DNA from: an uncultured Collinsella sp. | GTDB taxonomy: Bacteria > Actinomycetota > Coriobacteriia > Coriobacteriales > Coriobacteriaceae | Assembly (NCBI GenBank): GCA_900553705.1 | Contig: USEK01000003.1 | Span: 1-28,888, forward strand | Direction: 5' to 3' | Length of the DNA: 28,888 bases | The notes under the pieces: generated by a model | Databases searched by the model: none | The model's input: only the letters and a program-made list of their open reading frames with translations | What the model was told of the DNA's origin: nothing | Translations under genes and position numbers: made by a program | In this document: piece by piece, positions 14,753 through 21,801 of the stretch | How positions within the stretch are numbered: position 1 is the first letter of the stretch | How the letters are laid out: the number at the start of each line of letters is the position of its first letter

Positions 14753-15457
14753 GTGAGCTTTATCAATACCATTCGCGAGGACATCAAGACCGTCCAGGCG
14801 CAGGACCCCGCCGCGCAAAACGGTCTGGTCATCTTCCTTTCCTATCCTGGCCTGCACGCCAAGTGGAACCACGTGCCCGAGCACTGGCTGTGGGAGCACG
14901 GTCATCGCTCGCTCGCCCGCGTGCTCTCGCAAATCACCCGCCACATCACCGGCGTCGAGATTCACCCTGCCGCGCAGATTGGCAAGCACTTCTTTATCGA
15001 CCACGCCATGGGCGTCGTCATCGGCGAGACCACCATTGTGGGCGACAACTGTGTGCTCTACCAGGGCGTCACGCTCGGCGGCACCGGCAACGAGACCGGC
15101 AAGCGTCACCCCACCCTGGGCAACAATGTCACGGTGGGCACGGGCGCCAAGGTGCTCGGCAACATCCGCATCGGCAACAACGTCAAGATCGGCGGCAACT
15201 CGGTCGTCGTTAAGGACGTCCCCGACAACTGCACCGTCGTGGGCGTGCCGGGACGTATCATCAAGCGCAACGGTTGCCGTGTGTTCGAGGAGAGTTTCGA
15301 CGCCAAGCAGCATCGCGAGTACATGCCCGATGACGCCGCCGAGCAGTCCGCCCTCAACCGCCAGGGCATCACCGAGAATGCCCGCCGCGTCAAGGAACTC
15401 GAGCGAGAGGTGGCCGAGCTCAAGGCCCTCGTCGCCAAGCTCGTGGACGAACGCTAG
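14753..15457 (+). CDS. cysE: Serine O-acetyltransferase
   Basis: 234 residues. It acetylates L-serine with acetyl-CoA to give O-acetylserine, the cysteine precursor. The N-terminal helical part (MSFINTIREDIKTVQAQDPA) is followed by a left-handed parallel beta-helix of hexapeptide repeats, about 60-170. Active-site segments are clear: HPAAQIGKHFFIDHAMGVVIGET and TGNETGKRHPTLGNNV. The last 30 residues (ENARRVKELEREVAELKALVAKLVDE) form a predicted coiled coil not typical of short CysE proteins. The GTG start at 14753 has GGAGGG six bases upstream; the ORF upstream of it lacks family sequence. A TATACT -10 lies at 14706. The gene is single, with a strong terminator at 15496; no cysK is nearby. 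Confidence 0.94.
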   Translation: MSFINTIREDIKTVQAQDPAAQNGLVIFLSYPGLHAKWNHVPEHWLWEHGHRSLARVLSQITRHITGVEIHPAAQIGKHFFIDHAMGVVIGETTIVGDNCVLYQGVTLGGTGNETGKRHPTLGNNVTVGTGAKVLGNIRIGNNVKIGGNSVVVKDVPDNCTVVGVPGRIIKRNGCRVFEESFDAKQHREYMPDDAAEQSALNRQGITENARRVKELEREVAELKALVAKLVDER

Positions 15458-15495
15458 GAACGCAAGCGGCACAAAATGACATCGGCATCAACGCA

Positions 15496-15534
15496 AAGGC
15501 GCGCCAGGGAATTCATCCCCGGCGCGCCTTTTTT
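15496..15534 (+). terminator. Strong terminator after cysE, probably bidirectional
   Basis: 10-bp stem AAGGCGCGCC (15496-15505) / GGCGCGCCTT (15521-15530) with GGG/CCC inner pairing and six T at 15529-15534. It also serves the converging ABC operon that ends at 15568. Confidence 0.9.
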
Positions 15535-15536
15535 CG

Positions 15537-15568
15537 ATGTGACATGTGGGACTGTCCCTTTGTCACAT
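15537..15568. repeat. Conserved-core palindrome, copy 1
   Basis: Arms ATGTGACA (15537-15544) / TGTCACAT (15561-15568) around a core that reads AAGGGACAGTCCCACA on the minus strand. Its end overlaps the TAA stop (15568-15570) of the ABC gene. It belongs to a family with copies at 21105, 25214, 27340 and 27402: similar core, different self-complementary stem. Confidence 0.7.
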
Positions 15569-17574
15569 TATGCGAACTGGCTCAGATAGAGGTCGGCATA
15601 AGCGCCCTCGGCTGCGAGCAGCTCCTTATGCGTGCCCTGCTCGATAATGTTGCCGTGGTCCATGACCAAGATCAGGTCGGCGTCCACGATCGTCGACAGG
15701 CGATGCGCGATCACAAAGCTCGTGCGCCCGCGCATGAGCGCGTCCATGGCGCGGCCGATAGCAAGCTCGGTGCGCGTGTCCACGCTTGAGGTCGCCTCGT
15801 CCAGGATGAGAATCGCCGGGTTGTTGAGCAGCACGCGCGCAATGGTCAGCAACTGGCGCTGGCCCTGGCTGATGCTTTCGGCATCGTTGGCCACGCGCGT
15901 GTCGTAGCCCTGCGGCATGGTGCGCACAAAGAAGTCAACCTGGGCGGCGCGCGCAGCCGCAACAATCTCCTCGCGCGTTGCCTCGGGGCAGCCGTAGGCG
16001 ATGTTCTCGGCAATCGTGCCGTCGAACAGCCAGGCGTCTTGCAGCACCATGCCAAACTGCTGACGTAGCTCGCCGCGATCCATGCGGCTCGTATCCACGC
16101 CGTCGAGCGTAATACGCCCGCCGTCAATCTCGTAGAAGCGCATGAGCAGGTTGATGAGCGTCGTCTTGCCTGCGCCCGTGGTTCCCACCACGGCAATCTT
16201 CTGGCCCGGCTCGGCGGTAAACGACACGTCGCGCATAAGCGGCTTGTCGGGCGAATAACCAAAGCGCACGTGCTCAAAGGAGACGCGACCCTCAACGCGA
16301 CCCGGCAGCTTGGCGGCCTCGTCCGGCAGCGGATCGGCCTCCATCTCGGGCTCATCGAGCAGGTCGAACACGCGCTCCGCACTCGCCAGCGCGCTCTGCA
16401 GCGAGTTAAAGGTAAACGACAGCTGCGTCATGGGTTCGGACGCCTCGTAAATAAACTGGAAGAACGCCTGGAACACGCCGACGGTCATGTGACCGGCAAC
16501 CAGCATGCTGCAGCCCACAAGCGCAATAACGATCTGCGCCAAACGGCCGATAAAGCGCACCGCGGGGCCGACGGCATTGATCATAAAGTCGGCCTTGGTG
16601 CTCACGCGCGCCAGCTCGCCCGAGGCCTGGTGCACCTCGGCAGAGCTCTGGTGCTCGCGGTTGAATGCGCGAATCACCAAACGGCCCGAATAGCCTTCCT
16701 CGACCGCGCTCGTAATCTTGGACACCCACTCCTGGCGCTCGCCCGTCACATCGTGCGTGCGGCGCGAAACGACCTTCGTCACCAGCAGCGACAGCGTCAT
16801 AAAGAACAAAAAGACGAGCGTGAGCGGCACGCTAAACACGAACATCACGATCACAGCGCCCACCACGGTACCGATCGACACCAGAAGCTGCAGCAAGCCG
16901 CGCTGCATGCTCTCGGACATCTTGTCCAAGTCGTTGGTCGCACGGCTGACGACCTCACCGGGACGATGCGCGTCAAAGAAGGCAAGCGGCAGACGGTTGA
17001 GCTTTTGCGCGATGCGGTTGCGCAGGCGCAGATTGAGACGCTCAGCGACGCTCGACATCAAAAAGCTCTGGAGCGCGTAGAACGAGGCAGCGGCCGTCCA
17101 AATCATAAAGTAGATGAAGATGGTCCTGCCGCAGTTCTCCCAGGTGATGTTGAAGGTGGTATCGTTGGCAAACGCCACCTGAATGTGGCCCCACAGCTCA
17201 TCGATCACGCGGGCGCTATATGCCGGCGCGGCGGTGTTAAAGATGGCATAGAACACAATGCTCGCGAACACGATATAGAAGCGCCAATGGTCGCCGGCAG
17301 CCTCGCTCCACAGGCGGCGCACCGTCGCCCAGGTGTCGCGGGGTTTCTCGTCCTCGTCCTCGTCGTCCACATCGCGCATGCGCTCTGCCTCAGCGCGGGC
17401 GCGCTCGTCCTCGGCGCGCTCGTTTTCCTCGTAGAGCGCTTGGCGGCGAGCCTCGCGCTCGGCTGCAGCCTTGGCGGCGTCATCCAGCTCGGATGCCACG
17501 GCAGCCGTTTCCTCGACCAGTACCGCGGCAGCGGCGTCATCAACGCCGCCCTGCTTCTTGAGCTCCTCGGTCAT
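15568..17574 (-). CDS. Heterodimeric ABC exporter, subunit with catalytic Glu and charged N-terminus
   Basis: 668 residues. The membrane domain (about 105-400) precedes the ATPase domain (about 430-668): Walker A GTTGAGKTT (Lys470), Walker B ILILDEATSSVD with catalytic Glu593, switch His624 in VIAHRLST, and the altered signature ISQGQRQ in place of SGGQ. It is the second subunit of an asymmetric pair and parallels the 4087-5946 gene motif for motif. The first 90 residues form an unusually long, very charged cytoplasmic stretch (EREARRQALYEENERAEDER onward, then DVDDEDEDEKP), probably helical. The ATG at 17574 has GGGAGG 8 bases upstream; a GTG three codons earlier overlaps the partner's stop. 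One base separates the two genes, so they are coupled. Substrate unknown. Confidence 0.93.
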   Translation of the reverse strand: MTEELKKQGGVDDAAAAVLVEETAAVASELDDAAKAAAEREARRQALYEENERAEDERARAEAERMRDVDDEDEDEKPRDTWATVRRLWSEAAGDHWRFYIVFASIVFYAIFNTAAPAYSARVIDELWGHIQVAFANDTTFNITWENCGRTIFIYFMIWTAAASFYALQSFLMSSVAERLNLRLRNRIAQKLNRLPLAFFDAHRPGEVVSRATNDLDKMSESMQRGLLQLLVSIGTVVGAVIVMFVFSVPLTLVFLFFMTLSLLVTKVVSRRTHDVTGERQEWVSKITSAVEEGYSGRLVIRAFNREHQSSAEVHQASGELARVSTKADFMINAVGPAVRFIGRLAQIVIALVGCSMLVAGHMTVGVFQAFFQFIYEASEPMTQLSFTFNSLQSALASAERVFDLLDEPEMEADPLPDEAAKLPGRVEGRVSFEHVRFGYSPDKPLMRDVSFTAEPGQKIAVVGTTGAGKTTLINLLMRFYEIDGGRITLDGVDTSRMDRGELRQQFGMVLQDAWLFDGTIAENIAYGCPEATREEIVAAARAAQVDFFVRTMPQGYDTRVANDAESISQGQRQLLTIARVLLNNPAILILDEATSSVDTRTELAIGRAMDALMRGRTSFVIAHRLSTIVDADLILVMDHGNIIEQGTHKELLAAEGAYADLYLSQFA

Positions 17575-17575
17575 G

Positions 17576-19312
17576 CTACTCACCTCCCTTCATCTGCGAT
17601 TCCGCGATAGCGCGGTACACCTCGCAGGTTTCCATGAGCTCGTCGTGCGTGCCTAGGCCCACGATCTCGCCGTCTTTGAGCACCACGATCTGATCGGCAT
17701 GCAAAATAGTCGAGATACGTTGCGCGATGATGAGCACCGCGGCATCGCGCGTCTCGTCCTGCAGCGCATGGCGCAGGGCGGCATCGGTCTTAAAGTCCAG
17801 GGCCGAAAAACTGTCATCGAAGATATATAGATCGGCATGCTTCATGAGTGCGCGGGCGATCGCCAGGCGCTGGCGCTGACCGCCCGAGAAGTTCGTGCCG
17901 CCCTGGGATACCGGAGTATCGAGCCCCTGGGGCTGATCGAGCACAAAGGTGCTCTGGGCAACCTCCAGCGCATGGAGCATGTCAGCCTCGGTCGCGCCCT
18001 CGTTGCCAAAGCGCAGGTTGCTCGCCACCGTACCCGAGAACAGCCACGCCTTCTGCGGCACGTAAGCGATATGCCCGCGAATCTCACCTTGCGAAAGGTC
18101 GCGCAGGTCAACGCCGTTCAGGCGAATGGCGCCCTTCGTGGCATCGTGGAAACGCAACAAGAGCTTGGCCACCGTTGACTTGCCCGAGCCCGTTGAGCCT
18201 ACAATCGCCGTGGTCTGGCCACGGCGACAGGCAAAGCTCAGGTCGCACAGGGTATCCTCGTCGGCATCGTCAAAACGGAACGACATATGGTCGAACACGG
18301 CAACCGCGTCGGCACCATCTGCGGACTCAGGCGCCCCGTCGCCCAGCGTTGCCTTGCCGTCCACGATGCTCGGCTCGATTTCGAGCACCTGTTGCGCGCG
18401 GTTGAGGCACGCCGCAGCGCGCGGAAGCGTCAGAATCACCATCTGCGCCATCATCACAAAGAACAGGATCAAGATCGCGTATTCCAACACGGCCGAGATG
18501 CTGCCGATTTGCATGGCGTGGACGCCCGCGCGGTTGCCGCCCACCCACAGCACCGCCACCTCGGCGATATTCATCAAAAAGAAGCTGGAACTGTCGAGAC
18601 CCACAAACAGGTGGTTGACCTTGATGGCGTTGGCCGCGTAATCGCTAAACACCTCGTCCAGGCGCTGCTCCTCGTGGCGCTCCTTGTTAAATGCGCGGAT
18701 GACGCGCACGCCCACGATGTTCTCGCGCAGCACCACGTTCATGCGGTCGATAAAGCTCTGCAGGCGCATAAAGATCGGCGCGGCGTTAGCCACCGTAAAG
18801 ACCGCCGCCACCAGCACGATCGCAACGACCACACCAAGCAGCGTGCCCATGGCGGGATCGATGAACCAAGCAAAAATGATGCCTGCCACGGCCAAGAACG
18901 GCACCGGCAGCACCAACTGAATCGTCTGAAGGACAGCTTGCTGAATCACGTTGATGTCGTTGAGTGAGCGCGTGATCATCGAACCCGTGCCAAAGCGCTC
19001 AAAGTCGCTGGCGGACAGCTCGAGCGACTTGTCGTACACGGCATTGCGGATATCGCAGGCCACGTTGGCGGCCAGGCGCGCCGAAAGATAGCAGCCCAAC
19101 ACCGTGCCGCCGCTGGCCATGCCGGTCGCGATAAGCATGTACAGGCCGTTGCGTAAAATATAGTCGATGTCGCCCGTGGTAATACCGGTGTTGACCATGT
19201 TCGCCAGCATCGTGGGAACCAACAGCGTACCGACGTTATCTATCAGCACCGCAAACAGCGTCACCGCAATCAGACCGCGGTACGGCCTCATAAACCTCAT
19301 TAAGAGTCGCAT
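17576..19312 (-). CDS. Heterodimeric ABC exporter, degenerate-site subunit
   Basis: 578 residues, half-size exporter. Six membrane helices (about 15-300) precede the ATPase domain (about 340-578). Walker A GSTGSGKST (Lys378) and signature NFSGGQRQ are canonical, but Walker B is LYIFDDSFSALD with Asp500 at the catalytic Glu position, and the switch residue is Gln531 (IIAQRIST). It therefore contributes the degenerate ATP site, as does the first gene of the other exporter operon. The start ATG (GAGGGGG 4 bases upstream) overlaps the end of the marR gene by 13 bases, giving one marR-ABC-ABC transcript. The MarR protein is the likely regulator; such exporters often remove the compound that releases the repressor. 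Confidence 0.93.
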   Translation of the reverse strand: MRLLMRFMRPYRGLIAVTLFAVLIDNVGTLLVPTMLANMVNTGITTGDIDYILRNGLYMLIATGMASGGTVLGCYLSARLAANVACDIRNAVYDKSLELSASDFERFGTGSMITRSLNDINVIQQAVLQTIQLVLPVPFLAVAGIIFAWFIDPAMGTLLGVVVAIVLVAAVFTVANAAPIFMRLQSFIDRMNVVLRENIVGVRVIRAFNKERHEEQRLDEVFSDYAANAIKVNHLFVGLDSSSFFLMNIAEVAVLWVGGNRAGVHAMQIGSISAVLEYAILILFFVMMAQMVILTLPRAAACLNRAQQVLEIEPSIVDGKATLGDGAPESADGADAVAVFDHMSFRFDDADEDTLCDLSFACRRGQTTAIVGSTGSGKSTVAKLLLRFHDATKGAIRLNGVDLRDLSQGEIRGHIAYVPQKAWLFSGTVASNLRFGNEGATEADMLHALEVAQSTFVLDQPQGLDTPVSQGGTNFSGGQRQRLAIARALMKHADLYIFDDSFSALDFKTDAALRHALQDETRDAAVLIIAQRISTILHADQIVVLKDGEIVGLGTHDELMETCEVYRAIAESQMKGGE

Positions 19313-19800
19313 GTGTCCCCCTCGCCCTTATCGTCAGCCTCGTTCTCGGCGGCCACTTGCCGTTTAAATGCCTCGCACTCTTCGTTAAGAACATGGGAGA
19401 ACTTACCGACCAAGCGCATGATCTCGCGCTGTTCCCACGGCTCGAGCGCCTCGAATGCCTGTTGCTCGGCTTTTTGCGCCGGCAACGCGTAGCGCTTGGC
19501 AAACTGCACGCCTTCTTCGGTCAGTCGCACAACCTTGTTCTTACGACTGCCCTCGGCAAACTCCAACGTCGCAAGCCCTCGCGCCCTAAGCGTCTTGATC
19601 GCCGAATTGATGGTCTGTTTGCTGTAGAACCATTCACTCGTCAGCCGACTCACGGCAACGCTTCCGCCCGCCGCACTCGTGTCGACGAGCATCCAGTAGG
19701 CGCAGTCCGAAAGACCGCAGGCGCGCGCGAACTCCGAATAGATACGGTCAAGCCCGTTGAGCATCCGGTCGAAATCGACCGGGCTAACTGCACTATTCAT
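19300..19800 (-). CDS. MarR family transcriptional regulator
   Basis: 166 residues. A winged-helix MarR domain: SVAVSRLTSEWFYSKQTINSAIKTLRARGLATLEF (HTH and recognition helix), then EGSRKNKVVRLTEEG (wing), with dimerisation helices at both ends. It leads the exporter operon and overlaps the next gene by 13 bases, so it probably represses its own operon. The start is uncertain: ATG 19800 has GGGAG only two bases upstream, and ATG 19812 lacks a good site. The apparent extension to 19878 is ruled out if the promoter at 19847-19875 is right, since it lies upstream of the transcription start. A 16-bp direct repeat in the promoter is the likely operator. Confidence 0.88.
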   Translation of the reverse strand: MNSAVSPVDFDRMLNGLDRIYSEFARACGLSDCAYWMLVDTSAAGGSVAVSRLTSEWFYSKQTINSAIKTLRARGLATLEFAEGSRKNKVVRLTEEGVQFAKRYALPAQKAEQQAFEALEPWEQREIMRLVGKFSHVLNEECEAFKRQVAAENEADDKGEGDTCDS

Positions 19801-19816
19801 CTCTCCCACCATTCGA

Positions 19817-19875
19817 TAGTCCGAGTTTTGACCAATTAATATCTCTACATTAGTCCGAGTTTTGACTATCGTCAA
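19817..19875 (-). promoter_or_regulatory. marR-ABC operon promoter with 16-bp direct repeat
   Basis: Minus strand: -35 TTGACG (19870-19875), 17-bp spacer, -10 TAATGT (19847-19852). GTCAAAACTCGGACTA occurs twice exactly (19851-19866 and 19817-19832), 34 bp apart, in direct orientation. One copy fills the spacer, the other lies just past the expected transcription start. Binding there would block RNA polymerase. Confidence 0.7.
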
Positions 19876-19917
19876 CAAGCTCGTTGTTTATGGTCGGCTC
19901 TACATAAGCATATCGAC

Positions 19918-19953
19918 AAAAAAGACCGCCGGCGCGGGGGCGGCGCCGGCGGT
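19918..19953 (-). terminator. Terminator of the 96-residue protein gene
   Basis: 11-bp stem ACCGCCGGCGC (19925-19935) / GCGCCGGCGGT (19943-19953), followed on the minus strand by a T run (A-run 19918-19923 on plus). Confidence 0.9.
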
Positions 19954-19979
19954 TGCGAGAGAATATCGAGTGTTGGCTG

Positions 19980-20270
19980 TTAAGCAGCGACGGCCTCATA
20001 GACCGTAGCGCCCGAGAAGCTGTCATGCAGGCTCTTGCCGGCAATCCACGGCAGCTCGACGACCTCGCAGACCGTGTTGACCAGCTCGGAGCAGTCAGTA
20101 AAGTGACCCTTGTCGTTGAGGGCCTCGCAATCCTGAACACGCCAATAGCCATCGGTGTGCGTGATGTAGTACTCGTGATCGTTGATCGACACGAAAGCGC
20201 GCGTCTTGGAACGCAGCAGCTTCAGAAATCCTTCGAAATCGGTCTCGACGACATCTCCAGCCTGGAACAT
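19980..20270 (-). CDS. Uncharacterised small protein (96 aa)
   Basis: I do not recognise this family. The 96-residue protein begins MFQAGDVVETDFEGFLKLL and contains ITHTDGYWRVQDCEAL, which suggests a small beta-rich domain with aromatic residues; three Cys lie at spaced positions in the second half. It has no signal peptide or membrane segment, and composition is acidic. The start is well supported by AGGAGG seven bases upstream of ATG 20270, and a strong terminator follows, so it is very likely a real monocistronic gene. A 17-bp palindrome (20334-20350) lies upstream. It is divergent from the nitroreductase. Confidence 0.75.
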   Translation of the reverse strand: MFQAGDVVETDFEGFLKLLRSKTRAFVSINDHEYYITHTDGYWRVQDCEALNDKGHFTDCSELVNTVCEVVELPWIAGKSLHDSFSGATVYEAVAA

Positions 20271-20333
20271 GATGTTACCTCCTGGCCCGGCGCCACCACG
20301 GCGCATTGATAAACGTTGGTACTCCTTTAGTAA

Positions 20334-20350
20334 AACCTTTATCAAAGGTT
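20334..20350. promoter_or_regulatory. Perfect 17-bp palindrome, candidate operator
   Basis: AACCTTT-ATC-AAAGGTT, perfect 7-bp arms, 64 bp upstream of the 96-residue protein. The 293-bp region between this gene and the nitroreductase is otherwise A/T-richer than its surroundings and shows no gene. Confidence 0.4.
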
Positions 20351-20564
20351 ATGCGTTCGTCATTTAGGCAAGTGGTAAAAAAGCGCAGGGTAGACGGGAT
20401 AAAACGTTTAACCATCCCATTTGTTTGTCACATTCTGAAGGTACTTTTATGCAAACCTACTTTCCCAATTGGAATCTATCCTTTTGGCCGGGCAATTGAC
20501 CGTCTATCGTTTAAGCCCGACGGGTACGAACGGGGCATCTGCAACGCCACCGCAAGGAGACACC

Positions 20565-21086
20565 ATGGAGACTATCGAAGCACTCATTCACCGCCGCAGC
20601 TGCCGCAAATACAGCAATCGTCCCGTCGAGGCCGAAAAGCTTGCACGTATTATCGAAGCCGGCCAATATGCACCGAGCGGCATGGGCCGCCAGCCGGTGA
20701 CGTTTGTCGCCGTCACCGACCCCGCGACCGTCGAGCGTCTCTCACAGCTCAACGCCCAGGTCATGGACAGCAACAGCGACCCCTTCTATGGCGCCAAGAC
20801 CGTTGTGGTGGTGCTGGTTGACCGCAGCGTGCCCACACATCTGGAAGACGGCTCGCTCGCCATGGGCAACTTGCTCAACGCCGCCTATGCACTGGGTGTC
20901 GATTCGTGCTGGATTCACCGCGCGCATGAGGTCTTTGACTCGCCCGAGGGCCTGGAGCTGCTGGCCAGCTGGGGCCTGCCCGCCGACGGCAGCCTGCGCG
21001 GTGTCGGTCACTGCATTCTGGGCTACGCCGAGGACACGCTACCCGAGGCAAAGCCGCGCCGCGACAACGTGGTGTACGTTAGGTAG
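20565..21086 (+). CDS. Nitroreductase family protein
   Basis: 173 residues, the short form of the FMN-dependent nitroreductase family. METIEALIHRRSCRKYSNRPV carries the Arg-Arg-Ser segment that contacts FMN phosphate, EAGQYAPSGMGRQPVTFVAV matches the AP-SG-N/GRQP motif, and GSLAMGNLLNAAYALGVDSCWIH is the conserved mid-helix. The C-terminus GHCILGYAEDTLPEAKPRRDNVVYVR is typical. It uses NAD(P)H to reduce nitroaromatic, quinone or flavin-type substrates in the cytoplasm; the physiological substrate is unknown. The ATG at 20565 has AAGGAG five bases upstream; the ORF open to 20469 has no family sequence. It converges on the next gene, with a palindrome in the 55-bp gap. The partial gene at 51-408 is a distant relative. 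Confidence 0.92.
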   Translation: METIEALIHRRSCRKYSNRPVEAEKLARIIEAGQYAPSGMGRQPVTFVAVTDPATVERLSQLNAQVMDSNSDPFYGAKTVVVVLVDRSVPTHLEDGSLAMGNLLNAAYALGVDSCWIHRAHEVFDSPEGLELLASWGLPADGSLRGVGHCILGYAEDTLPEAKPRRDNVVYVR

Positions 21087-21104
21087 CGCAGGAGTGTCCC
21101 AAAC

Positions 21105-21139
21105 TGCCGGCAGAAAAGGAACGTCCCCTTCTGCCGGCA
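21105..21139. repeat. Conserved-core palindrome, copy 2
   Basis: Arms TGCCGGCAG (21105-21113) / CTGCCGGCA (21131-21139). On the minus strand the core reads AAGGGGACGTTCCTTTT. It fills the gap between two convergent genes (stops at 21086 and 21142) and may terminate transcription from both sides. GTGTCCC lies just outside at 21095. Confidence 0.7.
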
Positions 21140-21141
21140 AG

Positions 21142-21717
21142 CTATGTTGATATTTGAGTTGTCGTCGTTTCGTTCGTCTGGGCCGTTTCGGCTTCGCTGC
21201 CTTGTTCGTCCTCGTCCTTTTGCGCATCGGCGATGGTGGAGGCCGCCGCAACGATACCGCGCTGGGGCGCGACGCCCGTCTGGGCCTGAGCGCCCTCGAC
21301 AACTTCTGTACCTACATGCGCGAGCTCGGGCGATTTAAACATTGCGTCCAAGTTGGCGCCACCGCCGGCGTAGCCAAGCGCAGCGAGAGCGATGACGATC
21401 ACTGCAACGGCGGCCACGATCGGCACGTAGCGATGCCAGCCGGCGGGATTGAGCCCGCTGCGACGAGCCGCCCCGCGGCTGATGTAGCCGAGCGTGCCGT
21501 CGTGCTTGAGCTTTGAGCCCACCACGCGCTTGCGGCCCCACAGCGAGGACTCTACCTGCATTGCCAAGCGAGCGCTTGCCGAAGGATAGCCATATTTAGT
21601 GCGCTTGAACGAGCCATCAAACCCCGAGGCGTGTTTGCCCCACGTCACCGATGTCGTGCGTCGGTTAACCGGCGCGGCGCTCCGCCTTCTGCGGCTCGGT
21701 TTTGAAGTCTCAGCCAT
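21142..21717 (-). CDS. Uncharacterised single-pass membrane protein
   Basis: 191 residues, family not recognised. The first 90 residues are strongly basic and Ser/Arg-rich (SKPSRRRRSAAPVNRRT and later KRTKYGYPSASARLAMQVES), then one hydrophobic helix (VPIVAAVAVIVIALAALGYA, about 97-116), then a Thr/Glu/Ala-rich acidic tail of about 70 residues ending TNETTTTQIST. By the positive-inside rule the basic half is cytoplasmic and the acidic tail extracellular. No catalytic motif is visible. The ATG at 21717 has GAGGG four bases upstream; an earlier in-frame start at 21771 is less likely. It is not clearly in an operon: the next upstream gene ends 84 bp away. Confidence 0.7.
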   Translation of the reverse strand: MAETSKPSRRRRSAAPVNRRTTSVTWGKHASGFDGSFKRTKYGYPSASARLAMQVESSLWGRKRVVGSKLKHDGTLGYISRGAARRSGLNPAGWHRYVPIVAAVAVIVIALAALGYAGGGANLDAMFKSPELAHVGTEVVEGAQAQTGVAPQRGIVAAASTIADAQKDEDEQGSEAETAQTNETTTTQIST

Positions 21718-21801
21718 ATGCCCTCGCACGCCGTAACCAAATCGAAACAATAACGCTTTGGACTGTAGCACACGCGTCGCGCGCGGTCACGGGCGCCTCG
21801 C

